From: a virus | Length of the DNA stretch: 25,701 bases | Reading direction: 5' to 3' (one strand) | Virus record (IMG/VR): IMGVR_UViG_3300033141_000944 | Location: 1-25,701 of that record | Shown here: piece after piece, positions 15,438 to 23,303 of the stretch | Layout of the letters: the number at the start of each line of letters is the position of its first letter | Position numbering within the stretch: the stretch's first letter is position 1 | Position numbers and translations under genes: made by a program | Notes under the pieces: generated by a model | Told to the model about the DNA's origin: nothing | Database searches by the model: none | The model's input: the letters and a program-made list of their open reading frames with translations, nothing else

Positions 15438-15477
15438 GATTGTAAATTATTAAATTCAAAAATCTTGGGTCACTATA

Positions 15478-15499
15478 TGGCCTCCCAATCTAGGCCACC
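15478..15499 (-). other. Hairpin in the tail tube leader
   Basis: TGGCCT (15478-15483) and AGGCCA (15492-15497) form a perfect 6-bp stem around an 8-nt loop, about halfway between the promoter and the ATG at 15437. A similar GGTGGC...GGCCA motif lies in the capsid leader. A 5' stability element is a reasonable guess. Confidence 0.55.
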
Positions 15500-15515
15500 T
15501 AAAAGACGTGTGTAA

Positions 15516-15547
15516 CAAATATACTAATTACTAAATACTTACGCAAA
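15516..15547 (-). promoter_or_regulatory. Bacteroidota-type late promoter for the tail tube gene
   Basis: On the minus strand TTTG (15544-15547) is followed after 20 nt by TATATTTG (15516-15523), a perfect -33/-7 match with the same -7 octamer as the promoter at 9902-9933. The leader is about 70 nt. Confidence 0.8.
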
Positions 15548-15568
15548 CCACTTAAAGTAATGGTTTAA
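15533..15568 (-). promoter_or_regulatory. Shared 36-bp control block, copy B
   Basis: This is the partner of 9931-9966, with 28 of 36 positions identical without gaps. Here the block lies 9 nt from the -7 octamer, while at the other promoter the gap is 21 nt, so the offset differs by 12 nt, about one helical turn. Confidence 0.6.
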
Positions 15569-16065
15569 CTGAAGTCTAGTATAGTGTACCATGTAATTAA
15601 CTCAAATTCGTTGGTTCCTACTGTGGGATTAGCGCCATTAACCTTGAAAACTAAAGAGTCGTTCTCTACAAATTTCTGCTGTGGTTTTCTGTCCGATTGC
15701 TCTACGTACTCTGTAATGCTTTGCGCGATAGCTAAATCAAATTCATGGAGCGCCTTAGTTCCTGTTGAGTGCCAAATTCCAGCTAAATCAGCGATAACAT
15801 AAGCGCCGCCGCCTCCAATGTTTCGAAGAACTGCAAAAACAGGATTGATAAACGTGTTGGCTCCTTGAGCTGGTAGAATCTCAATAGGTGTAGTCCCTGC
15901 CGCTAGGAATTGAGCCGAGCTGATCTGTGTTGTAATCTTAGAGTAGGTAACTAAATCAAGTGCATCGCCTTGGTAGTCTTTACCTGCTCTAACAATATGA
16001 GTAATATCCCCCGATTCTGGTGCTGACGGCAGGATATCTAATTGTGATAGTGATTTATCTGGCAT
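15565..16065 (-). CDS. Small virion / tail tip protein (166 aa)
   Basis: The N-terminus (KSLSQLDILPSAPESGDITHIVR split here at about 4-26) is a pattern common in phage tail-fibre or tip proteins: K-x-S-x-L-x-x-L-P, then a strand and a V-R turn. The rest is beta-rich with a Gly4 turn near 86 and a FELITWYTILDFS end. It lies 3 nt after the large two-domain protein and just before the tail tube promoter. It probably attaches to, or forms part of, the tail tip. No catalytic residues are evident. Confidence 0.7.
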   Translation of the reverse strand: MPDKSLSQLDILPSAPESGDITHIVRAGKDYQGDALDLVTYSKITTQISSAQFLAAGTTPIEILPAQGANTFINPVFAVLRNIGGGGAYVIADLAGIWHSTGTKALHEFDLAIAQSITEYVEQSDRKPQQKFVENDSLVFKVNGANPTVGTNEFELITWYTILDFS

Positions 16066-16067
16066 AA

Positions 16068-17735
16068 TTAAGGGTTTATGATGATCTTACCACCATCGGT
16101 TTGTGTTATAAATAAACTGTTGTCCTCCTCCTGTACTAAGAAGTTTGAGTTTGTACATGAGGTGGCGAGACCTGTGCAGTCTCTAAATGTAATAGCTGGA
16201 TCATTCTGCTGCGGGTGAGTAATAATGTTCATGACGTGCGTGGCGTTGCAGTTTAGCCCGTCTGTATAGGTTGGTGTTAATTCGTCGTCTTGTAAGTGGC
16301 GTCTAACGCCGTCGATTGCCCAGTACTTAAACCCTAACATCAATGACAAGAAGTCGTACACATACTCAGGCTGGAAATCAATTTGAAACTCCTTGATCTT
16401 ATCGCGGTCATAGTACACGTTTAAGTAAGAGCCGTTGCTAAGTTTATTAGCTACTCGTGTTCCTGAATATGTCGCGCGACCAATCTTAGACTTTAGCCGT
16501 ATAGTAGGCGAAAACCCGCCATCAAAGTTAAAGCCCGCCGCTGGTCCATTATGGCAAGCGTTGACAAGGTGCGTGCAATGGTGATTGCCTAGATTTATTC
16601 TCGGTCCCTCCTCGTTGCATACGTAGTCCTCTGTATTGGCTTTAGTTACTGTAATCGAGTCAATCGTTATATCCGTAGCTCCTGCGCCTGCTGTGAGTGT
16701 TGTTAGGTTTAAATCTGTGTCGTCTGGTGTGATTTGGAAGTTATATGTGCCTACTGCGTTAATTGACGGACCTGCTACGGTTCCAATCTTAACGCTTAAC
16801 TGAGTGTCTGTGACAGCCGAAACAACTACCTCAACGTCATACAATGTACCAACTTCATACTCTGTAAATATATGTTCAGCTAGACCAATGTCGCCAGCGC
16901 CGCTAGAATTATATTCTAATCCACCTCCCGTAATTTGCCATGTTCCTACAGTACCGTTAGTCAAGAGCCAACCAGTAGTATTTTCATCACCCGAAAAGCC
17001 GTCTATATCAAAGCTGTTATTATACAGGAAGTTCTGACCACCTGAATTTATGTTAGGGTCTGCTATGCAAATCGTATAACACCCCTCGTCGATTCCTAGT
17101 TGAGTCCAATCAATATAGTTAGTGATACTATTGTCAATGATTTCAAATGCGTCGGGATTGTCTGTGATATTCAACTGCTCTATTACCGTTCCTGTGGAAT
17201 CCTTTATAAGTATCTTTGTGTGCTGAGGAAAAACCTCGTACGCATCTACGCGACTTAAGCACCCTAACACATCGTCGTCACCAAACACCCGAACGCCGTC
17301 CGCTGAGGCTTGGATATAGAATGTGTAATCACCTATAGCGCTAATCTCAAATGCATTACCTCCTAACGTAAGGTCAAAAACTCCACCACTCAAAGAATCT
17401 ACCGAGACATTAACCTGATAGTAGTTGCCTATTACGAAAACGCCGTTTTGAAATGATGTTGAAGCACTGGCCGCGCCGTTGAGCACCTTACATAGTTGCC
17501 CACCGCCTACCGTCCATGTGGGACTTACAATAGTCCAAGGACTGCCACCACCAACCGTAAGACTGAACGATGGATCATCAACCACCTGTGGAGCAAATCC
17601 CGAAATGTCGATAAGGTTCTGGAACTGCGTTACGTCGCTCTGATTAACTAACTGATCGATGTCATTCTCATCGCAACAATCACACTCATCCGCAGCTATG
17701 TCAAAAGGGTACGCTTGGTTTCTTAGGTAAATCAT
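16068..17735 (-). CDS. Tail-associated protein with two carbohydrate-binding-like beta-sandwiches (555 aa)
   Basis: The N-terminus (1-50) has a cysteine cluster (CDCC at 18-21) and a short helix (DVTQFQNLID). Two similar beta-rich domains follow, at about 51-168 and 238-365. Each starts with a Phe/Trp and Asn/Asp turn (PSFSLTVGGGSPW; NNSFDIDGFSG), runs through a Gly-Gly-x-L strand, a Y-x-V strand, and ends at a D-x-V/I-T strand. This is the layout of CBM-type jelly rolls found in many Bacteroidota phage virion proteins. The remainder has a CNATHV and Cys-Thr-rich region with possible disulphides or metal ligands. A role in binding host polysaccharide is inferred. Confidence 0.7.
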   Translation of the reverse strand: MIYLRNQAYPFDIAADECDCCDENDIDQLVNQSDVTQFQNLIDISGFAPQVVDDPSFSLTVGGGSPWTIVSPTWTVGGGQLCKVLNGAASASTSFQNGVFVIGNYYQVNVSVDSLSGGVFDLTLGGNAFEISAIGDYTFYIQASADGVRVFGDDDVLGCLSRVDAYEVFPQHTKILIKDSTGTVIEQLNITDNPDAFEIIDNSITNYIDWTQLGIDEGCYTICIADPNINSGGQNFLYNNSFDIDGFSGDENTTGWLLTNGTVGTWQITGGGLEYNSSGAGDIGLAEHIFTEYEVGTLYDVEVVVSAVTDTQLSVKIGTVAGPSINAVGTYNFQITPDDTDLNLTTLTAGAGATDITIDSITVTKANTEDYVCNEEGPRINLGNHHCTHLVNACHNGPAAGFNFDGGFSPTIRLKSKIGRATYSGTRVANKLSNGSYLNVYYDRDKIKEFQIDFQPEYVYDFLSLMLGFKYWAIDGVRRHLQDDELTPTYTDGLNCNATHVMNIITHPQQNDPAITFRDCTGLATSCTNSNFLVQEEDNSLFITQTDGGKIIINP

Positions 17736-17772
17736 TGCTTTAAGTTATGAGTGCTAACATTTTGTTACACAA

Positions 17773-17788
17773 CACTATAAAGATAGTG
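17773..17788 (-). other. Short hairpin in the 17736-17793 gap
   Basis: A perfect 6-bp dyad, CACTAT (17773-17778) with ATAGTG (17783-17788), has a 4-nt loop. It lies after the lipoprotein stop and before the two-domain protein gene. No T-run follows and no TTTG/TAnnTTTG promoter fits nearby, so it is left unassigned; a protein operator or an RNA-processing site is possible. Confidence 0.35.
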
Positions 17789-17793
17789 AAATT

Positions 17794-18165
17794 TTAGTAT
17801 TTGCTAGTTGATATAGTAGTGTTTAGTACCAATTTATTGTCTTCAATGTGCGTGCTATAAATCTGTCTGCGGAATAACCCGTTGAAGTTCAGCAGTATTT
17901 CAATATGTTGCGTTGAATCCTTTAACGTTGATTCGCTTTGTATGTGGTATTGGGCATTTTCAAACAACACAATAGACTTAGAGCCGCGTAGCTCGTCACT
18001 AAATGCTGTGTGTTGGTCGTTAAATATTGTCAGTTGATCCAATTTTACGTCTGTTGTTACGGTCGCATGAACATATCTAGGAGTATCCTTGTCACATGCG
18101 GCAAATAATGCCATCACCAACACTAAGAGAACGGTGTTTCTGTTTCGTTTGATATTAGTTGCCAT
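17794..18165 (-). CDS. Phage-encoded lipoprotein (123 aa)
   Basis: The start at 18165 is preferred over an upstream ATG at 18210, because it puts a standard signal peptide at the N-terminus: basic region (NIKRNRN), hydrophobic core (TVLLVLVMALFAAC), and a lipobox ending LFAAC with Cys24 as the lipid-bearing residue. The residues after Cys are acidic (DKDT), resembling the charged surface-export signal of Bacteroidota lipoproteins; that reading is an inference. The remaining about 100 residues are beta-rich with no known fold. The gene overlaps the end of the large tail gene by 43 nt. Candidate roles are outer-membrane superinfection exclusion (as for T5 Llp-type proteins) or an outer spanin; neither is shown. 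Confidence 0.75.
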   Translation of the reverse strand: MATNIKRNRNTVLLVLVMALFAACDKDTPRYVHATVTTDVKLDQLTIFNDQHTAFSDELRGSKSIVLFENAQYHIQSESTLKDSTQHIEILLNFNGLFRRQIYSTHIEDNKLVLNTTISTSKY

Positions 18166-20072
18166 GTTGTTTCTCCTGTTATTAGGTTCCTTGTTATTTC
18201 TTGCGGCCATGCTCCGAGCACTTTAGCGTGCCCAAACTCAACATCGTTAAATACCTGTATCTGTCTAGCGGGGTTTTCTTCCATATCTCGCCATAATGTC
18301 TCGTCTATAGCGTGCTCAAACTGGTAATTAATAGCAAAGTATTCTGAAGCCTCTTGGTCTGTTGTGGCCTCTCCTGCTGTTACCGTATTACGAAGCTCAA
18401 AGAATGTATCAGAACCGCCTGAAGATGCAATGTAAGTAGCTGACCACGGAGCGCCCGTCAATGTTGCTACGAGTCGTAGTTGTGCTGTGTTACCTTTTTT
18501 TAGGTATGCTGGTTGATCTTGCCAATCCAAACTAAAAACTAAATTAGCGGCCACTTGCTGCCCAATAGCTAATAAAGTATTGGAAACTATTTCGCCTGCT
18601 GGGGTGATTTGCTGGACAATTGCTGTCAAAGTAATGGTCTCTGGAGCACCTGGATTTGTTGTTACATCTACAAAATATTCACCATGAAATCTATAAACTC
18701 CCGTTTCCTGTACCGTGAAGTCATAGCCTACCGTGTCCCATCGTGAGTTATCATTGAAGAATGGCAGTGGTGAATCAACGTCCAACTCTGTTGGGTTCCA
18801 CTCTGTACTGACCGCAAAAGGCCCAAAAGTATTGGTTGTGCCAACCAAAAACTTGTCGGTAGTCTGTACAAAATTGTTAGTAATGTTGCCTTGCAACCTA
18901 TATCTGTCGATTACACGAATGTTTATAAGCTCAGGGTTATAGATGTACGGACCTCCCGTTACAGGGTCTGTAAGTCGCTCTGATGAGGCTTTAAGTGTAT
19001 TTTGATCGTACTGAACAATAAAAATGTCATCGTCCTTGTCCTCGTCTCCGTCAATTATGGCCTTAGAGATCAGATTGTGGTCAATAACCCAATCAGTAAA
19101 CAACTCCAATGAAGTACCGCCTGTGCATTGCCCTTCTACGTTCCATGTTTCTTCTACGTGTGTGATAAGCGGAATGTATGGAAAGTCGCTCATTACGTCG
19201 TAAACTGGCGTAAGCTCTTGTACGCCGACCTGATCCTTATCTGCATCGCTTGAGCCTACCTTTACGTTAGAATAAAAGCGTTGTATGTCTGTTGTTCTTT
19301 GGATAGCACGCACGTCATCAAGGCGAACCGTAGCTGACTGGGTAATAAATGACTCTTCCTCAAGCCTCAATGTAGATACGTTGTCTATCGTAATGGCGAA
19401 AAACCATAGATTGTACTTCTTAGAAATGTTCTCAAATAGGTCTTGTAGTGAGATGTAAGGGTCTTGCCATGACTGCTGACGCATATTTAGGCCCGTTGTG
19501 ACGCAATAACGCTCATCGTCTGGTAGATTATCATACCATGTGGATTCAAAGTTAATTGTGTCCTCTGATAACGCTTTAACCAAATCCGTAAAACAATCTT
19601 TTAGGTCGTATGCTTTTACTTTTCCAGCTAAATTACTGTTATCACTAGGGTCAAACGTCTGCAACTCAATTGGAGTGCTAGGCGTGAATGTGCCGCCGTT
19701 TATATCGATACCTTCACCAATAAAAAACTCTTTATTCTGTTGGTCTACAATTTTAGCGCCGAAACCTTCATCTTTAAGCTCTACTGTTAACTGCTTTTCC
19801 GATGAGTTGTCCTCTACAAATGAGTCAATAGTAAACAACTCAACCTCTCCTTTAACTGCACTATAAGCCTCGGTGTCGTCCTTTCGTAGGATAATTTCAA
19901 CATCTACCTTGCCGCAAGCTCCTAAAGCGGTGCGTTGGTCACGCATATATTTAGCAGCCTCGTCGCCTAACTCCAATGGCCCTACCTGTTGAACGGTAAA
20001 CACCTTTAGAGTATCATTACGCTTGATTTGCTTGCTTAGGTCACGCCAGTTAAGATAACCCTGCATCAGCAT
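18123..20072 (-). CDS. Large distal tail protein (649 aa as read), 5' end altered
   Basis: Directly follows the tape measure, the usual place for distal tail and tail-tip proteins. It is mostly beta-rich. The N-terminal 120 residues (VFTVQQVGPLELGDEAAKYM split at about 25-44) look like a tail-tip platform domain. A late section at about 420-590 (GVYRFHGEYFVDVTTN...) reads like a carbohydrate-binding-type beta-sandwich. The first ATG in frame is at 20072, but comparison of the two copies of the 38-bp duplication shows the original start was probably GTG at 20137, overlapping the tape measure stop as GTGA. This gives an extra N-terminal MRAELYLDG before the present Met1. The longer form is blocked here by the duplication. 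Confidence 0.75.
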   Translation of the reverse strand: MLMQGYLNWRDLSKQIKRNDTLKVFTVQQVGPLELGDEAAKYMRDQRTALGACGKVDVEIILRKDDTEAYSAVKGEVELFTIDSFVEDNSSEKQLTVELKDEGFGAKIVDQQNKEFFIGEGIDINGGTFTPSTPIELQTFDPSDNSNLAGKVKAYDLKDCFTDLVKALSEDTINFESTWYDNLPDDERYCVTTGLNMRQQSWQDPYISLQDLFENISKKYNLWFFAITIDNVSTLRLEEESFITQSATVRLDDVRAIQRTTDIQRFYSNVKVGSSDADKDQVGVQELTPVYDVMSDFPYIPLITHVEETWNVEGQCTGGTSLELFTDWVIDHNLISKAIIDGDEDKDDDIFIVQYDQNTLKASSERLTDPVTGGPYIYNPELINIRVIDRYRLQGNITNNFVQTTDKFLVGTTNTFGPFAVSTEWNPTELDVDSPLPFFNDNSRWDTVGYDFTVQETGVYRFHGEYFVDVTTNPGAPETITLTAIVQQITPAGEIVSNTLLAIGQQVAANLVFSLDWQDQPAYLKKGNTAQLRLVATLTGAPWSATYIASSGGSDTFFELRNTVTAGEATTDQEASEYFAINYQFEHAIDETLWRDMEENPARQIQVFNDVEFGHAKVLGAWPQEITRNLITGETTWQLISNETETPFS

Positions 20073-20114
20073 GCCGGGTCACGCCAGTTAAGATAACCCT
20101 GCATCAGCATGCCG
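20039..20114 (-). repeat. Perfect 38-bp tandem duplication at the 5' end of the distal tail gene
   Basis: Copies at 20039-20076 and 20077-20114 are identical over 38 bp. As 38 is not a multiple of three, the duplication shifts the frame. The unit covers the segment that encodes MLMQGYLNWRD in the distal tail protein. It is either a very recent mutation in the phage or an assembly artefact. Confidence 0.95.
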
Positions 20115-20137
20115 TCTAAATACAACTCTGCTCTCAC
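20066..20137 (-). pseudogene. Disrupted true N-terminus of the distal tail gene (23-codon remnant)
   Basis: Starting at GTG 20137 (GTGA overlap with the tape measure stop), the frame reads MRAELYLDGMLMQGYLNWRD, then PAC and TGA (20066-20068). The stop overlaps the in-frame ATG of the downstream copy as TGATG (20064-20068), a geometry that permits reinitiation, so a slightly shortened protein could still be made. Confidence 0.75.
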
Positions 20138-23100
20138 ACGTTACCCCTTCCTTTGTAGTTAGATTTTTTCAATTGATCTACGATTCTATCACCTATCTGG
20201 TATATTGCTTGCTGTGTTTGTCTCTCGCTTCTCAGTAGGTTGCTATCCGTAAAGCCTGATCCTTTTTGTACGTTGTTGGTTGTTTCGTATTTAAGATATA
20301 GTTCTCTTTGTCGGTGCTCGTCCATCATGTTAGTGATTCGAGAGCCTGATACACCTTGTCTCATAATACGACGTGTTTCTGAGGCTGTTTTTACCTGTGA
20401 ACCTCTAGGCAAATATACAATCTCTGGTCCTTCTTCACCAACAAGCGCCATACCTTCAGGAGAATAATTAGTACCCTTGGCAAACTCAGGCAGTGGTTGT
20501 GAGTTAATAAGTGCTATCTGTGCAAGTGTCTGCGCCGCTGTAATTCCCGCTAAAATACCAGTAGGATCGACCGTTAACGCTTTGGTAAATGCTACAGCAC
20601 CATTAATAAGGGCCTCAAACGTTGCAATTGCCCTCTCGCGTTCTGCTTGTTCGCGTTGTAGTTTTTTAGTTTTCTCGTCTGCCTCGCGTTCAATGCGCTC
20701 TCTTTGCTGTATGAGCTGCTCTCTTTGAGCTTCGCTAAGGTTTTCCGCTTCTAGTTTCTCGTCGATAGCTTTTAGTTCGGCGTCCTTTTCCTCTTCAATC
20801 GAGTTTATTTGCGCTTCTGTTTGTGCTTGTAGAGAAGCTATAGCAATATCACGTAAAGTTCCTGCAAGCTCTAACGCTGCGTCCTTACGTGCTTGGGTAA
20901 TCTCTTGTTCACGCGCTACCTCTTGTTGTCTTATGCCTAGTCTTATGTTAGCTAGTTCTTGCTCTGCCTGTACTGTACTCTCGCCAGCGGCCTTGCGTGC
21001 AGCTATAATGGCTTCCAGCTTCTCGATTTCTATCTGTAGCTCTGCATCTGCTAACTCTTCTGCGTTCGTTAAGGTGTTTGTAGCTGATAGCGTCTCTAGC
21101 TCGGCCTTTTTATTGATCTTGCTAATTTCTAACTCTAGTTCTGATTCCGCTAAAGTTTTACGTTGCTCTAATATTTGAGCATCTACATCTTGCGTTGAAA
21201 GACCAGCATTTAGTAATACCTGTCTTCTCTGTTCTAGCCTGTCTAACTCGATTCTGTTTAACTCAACTGTAAGCTCCTCGGCTGCTCTGATACGTTGTTC
21301 AGCTTCAAATTCTGCCGCAGATGCGTTTTGTTCTACGCCTAACTCGTCAAACTTGCGATTAATGTCTAGCTGATCCTGCGCAAACTTCTCACGTACTAAT
21401 TTTTTACCTTCCTCGCTCTTTTCAACTGCTTCTAATTCCTTCTGGAAGCTCAACTCAAGTAAAGCTAATTCACGCTCTCTCTCGTCCTCTAGTGCGTTCG
21501 CTCGTAAACTTGCTAGCTTCTCTTCAAGTTTTCTCCGTTCATTAGCTTGCTTTTCTCTTTGTTTGTCAGATTTTGAAGTGTCTGCAACCTCCTCTTCTGG
21601 TGGTATTACCGTGGTTAATCCCGCAAAAGCTCCTGTTTGAAGATTGGATATTGCGTCTTGTCTAGCTTGCTCCCTTGCATCCACCTCTGCTTGAATAGCA
21701 TCAACTACTTTTTGCTGTAATTCTAAAGAGTTTTCTGCACGTGTTCTCTCTGCGCCGCTTGTTGTGAGTACTTGGTTTAGAAGTTCCTTGTATTTTTGGC
21801 GCTCTATTTCAATGTTTGCCGTGGTTTGCTCGGATGCGGCTTTTATTTCTTCTGCGCTAGCGCCTGAAGCTATAGCTAGGTCCTCGGTCGCAAATACAGA
21901 CTCTGCCGTTTTCTCTACGTACTTATCCAGAGTCGCGTTAATCCCTGCTAATTGCTTTTCTGCTTCGCTTAACACTCCTGATCCCCCTGAAAAGCGTTCG
22001 AATGTTGCCGTGAAACTATTTAGTGATTCTAAAAGCTGTTGATTGCTGGCTGTTGCATCGTTTGCGGTAGTTAGAAATTCAAATAGAGACTGTTTTAGCT
22101 TTTCATATCCTACCAAGGTTTCAGTTAGCGGACCTGTACCGTTGTCTAATGACAAGACTAAAGACTCATAAGCGGCGTCTGTCTTAGCTGTTTGAAATTC
22201 TAGTGTTTGGCTTGCTATTGCGGCCTGCTCAACTGCGGTATTGGTTCCTGTTACTGCCTCTGTTAATTTCTCAAATCTATCTACGTTTTGAAGTAGGATT
22301 GCTCCCGCCTTTTGACCGCCCTCACCGAATAACTTAAACTGTGTTGTGCCATCGTTGGCAATCTTACTAAGCTCCCTAAGCCTAGTTGCTACTGGTAAGG
22401 TTGTATCCCCTAATATGTCGAGGTTTACCCCAGCTGCTTCAAGCCTTTGTATAGTGTCCTTTGGTAGCGCTTCTGCTGCGTTCAATCTATTGAAGACAGC
22501 GTTTAGGGCAGTTCCCGCTTCAGCTCCAGTTAATTGCTTATCCGCAAGCGTCTCAGCTAATGCAATAGCCTCTTCCGTGCTAGCATTACTCTGGCCAAGG
22601 ATAATACCAGACCTATTGAGTGTTTCCGCTAATTGATCTACTGGGGCGGCTCCTGCTTTAGACCCCGCAGCAAGTGCATTAACAATTTCTCCTGCTCTCT
22701 CGGCTGGCTCGTTAAACTGTGCTAGAATTGTGGTAAGTGATCCAACGGACTTTTCAAGGTCATCACCTGACGCTTGAGATAGTAATAATGCCTGCTCCGT
22801 TACCTTGGCAAGAGCGTCTGCATCATCAAGAAGTAGTGGTTGCGCAGAACCAACGAGCTTAAATGCATCAACAATTTCGGTGGCAGACTTTGCAAATTGC
22901 GGGCCTAAGCCAATAGCTTTTTGCCTGAAGAAGTCTAAGTCTTCACCTGTGGCTCCTGTAATAGCGCTCAATTCAGCTACAGCGGTGTCAAACTTATTAA
23001 TGATCTCGACAGCCTCTTTTACCGCTCTACTTACTCCAGCGATCAACCCGCCAATAGCAAATACAGGAAGTAAGTTGTTCTTGATTGTACTCCCCAACTT

Positions 23101-23238
23101 GTTAAACGCGCCGTTTAGTCTGCCTGTTACCTTTTTCTCGGTGTTGTCTGCAAATTTCTCTGCGCTTTGACCTGCTTTGTTTAGGTCTTGCCTTAAACAT
23201 TCAGCATCTCCGCATATCTGTAAAACTAATTCGCTCAT
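20134..23238 (-). CDS. Tail tape measure protein, TP901/PhageMin_Tail type (1034 aa)
   Basis: Sets tail length and helps DNA passage. After a short N-terminus there is a hydrophobic segment (LLPVFAIGGLIAGVS, about 56-70). Then comes the family's typical block (FDTAVAELSAITGATGED, about 83-100) and a Gly/Ala-rich helical region up to about 440. A long Glu/Arg/Gln coiled coil covers about 560-890, with EELADAELQIEIEKLEAI-type heptads. A second hydrophobic patch (TFEALINGAVAFTKALT) follows, and near the C-terminus the tape-measure motif with SPEGMALVGEEGPEIVYLP. By the lambda rule of about 1.5 angstrom per residue, the tail would be roughly 150 nm long. No lysozyme domain is visible. Confidence 0.9.
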   Translation of the reverse strand: MSELVLQICGDAECLRQDLNKAGQSAEKFADNTEKKVTGRLNGAFNKLGSTIKNNLLPVFAIGGLIAGVSRAVKEAVEIINKFDTAVAELSAITGATGEDLDFFRQKAIGLGPQFAKSATEIVDAFKLVGSAQPLLLDDADALAKVTEQALLLSQASGDDLEKSVGSLTTILAQFNEPAERAGEIVNALAAGSKAGAAPVDQLAETLNRSGIILGQSNASTEEAIALAETLADKQLTGAEAGTALNAVFNRLNAAEALPKDTIQRLEAAGVNLDILGDTTLPVATRLRELSKIANDGTTQFKLFGEGGQKAGAILLQNVDRFEKLTEAVTGTNTAVEQAAIASQTLEFQTAKTDAAYESLVLSLDNGTGPLTETLVGYEKLKQSLFEFLTTANDATASNQQLLESLNSFTATFERFSGGSGVLSEAEKQLAGINATLDKYVEKTAESVFATEDLAIASGASAEEIKAASEQTTANIEIERQKYKELLNQVLTTSGAERTRAENSLELQQKVVDAIQAEVDAREQARQDAISNLQTGAFAGLTTVIPPEEEVADTSKSDKQREKQANERRKLEEKLASLRANALEDERERELALLELSFQKELEAVEKSEEGKKLVREKFAQDQLDINRKFDELGVEQNASAAEFEAEQRIRAAEELTVELNRIELDRLEQRRQVLLNAGLSTQDVDAQILEQRKTLAESELELEISKINKKAELETLSATNTLTNAEELADAELQIEIEKLEAIIAARKAAGESTVQAEQELANIRLGIRQQEVAREQEITQARKDAALELAGTLRDIAIASLQAQTEAQINSIEEEKDAELKAIDEKLEAENLSEAQREQLIQQRERIEREADEKTKKLQREQAERERAIATFEALINGAVAFTKALTVDPTGILAGITAAQTLAQIALINSQPLPEFAKGTNYSPEGMALVGEEGPEIVYLPRGSQVKTASETRRIMRQGVSGSRITNMMDEHRQRELYLKYETTNNVQKGSGFTDSNLLRSERQTQQAIYQIGDRIVDQLKKSNYKGRGNV

Positions 23239-23241
23239 CGT

Positions 23242-23280
23242 TAGGGTTTAGCCTGTTGCTTCGGTGGCTGAACTCGCCCT
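23242..23280 (-). other. Hairpin-forming tape measure leader
   Basis: The 65-bp gap before the tape measure holds AGGG (23243-23246) that can pair with CCCT (23277-23280). Inside it, AGCC (23250-23253) can pair with GGCT (23266-23269). The loop contains the sequence complementary to the capsid 3' region. No Bacteroidota promoter was found in this gap. Confidence 0.45.
23253..23270 (-). repeat. 18-nt inverted repeat, copy B (tape measure leader)
   Basis: The minus-strand RNA reads CAGCCACCGAAGCAACAG, fully complementary to the RNA from 7409-7426. It lies 15-32 nt upstream of the tape measure ATG, the region a ribosome would load on. Confidence 0.8.
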
Positions 23281-23303
23281 ATGATGCGCTCTATAATAAT
23301 AAT

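Noticed and set aside
20240-23170. Several plus-strand frames of 75-121 codons, rich in Ser/Ala/Leu
   Set aside because: They lie antisense within the tape measure gene and reflect its repetitive Glu/Ala/Gln codon use; none has a promoter or coupling.
23239-23303. Promoter directly upstream of the tape measure gene
   Set aside because: No TTTG/TAnnTTTG pair with 19-21 nt spacing exists here; only hairpin-forming sequence is present.
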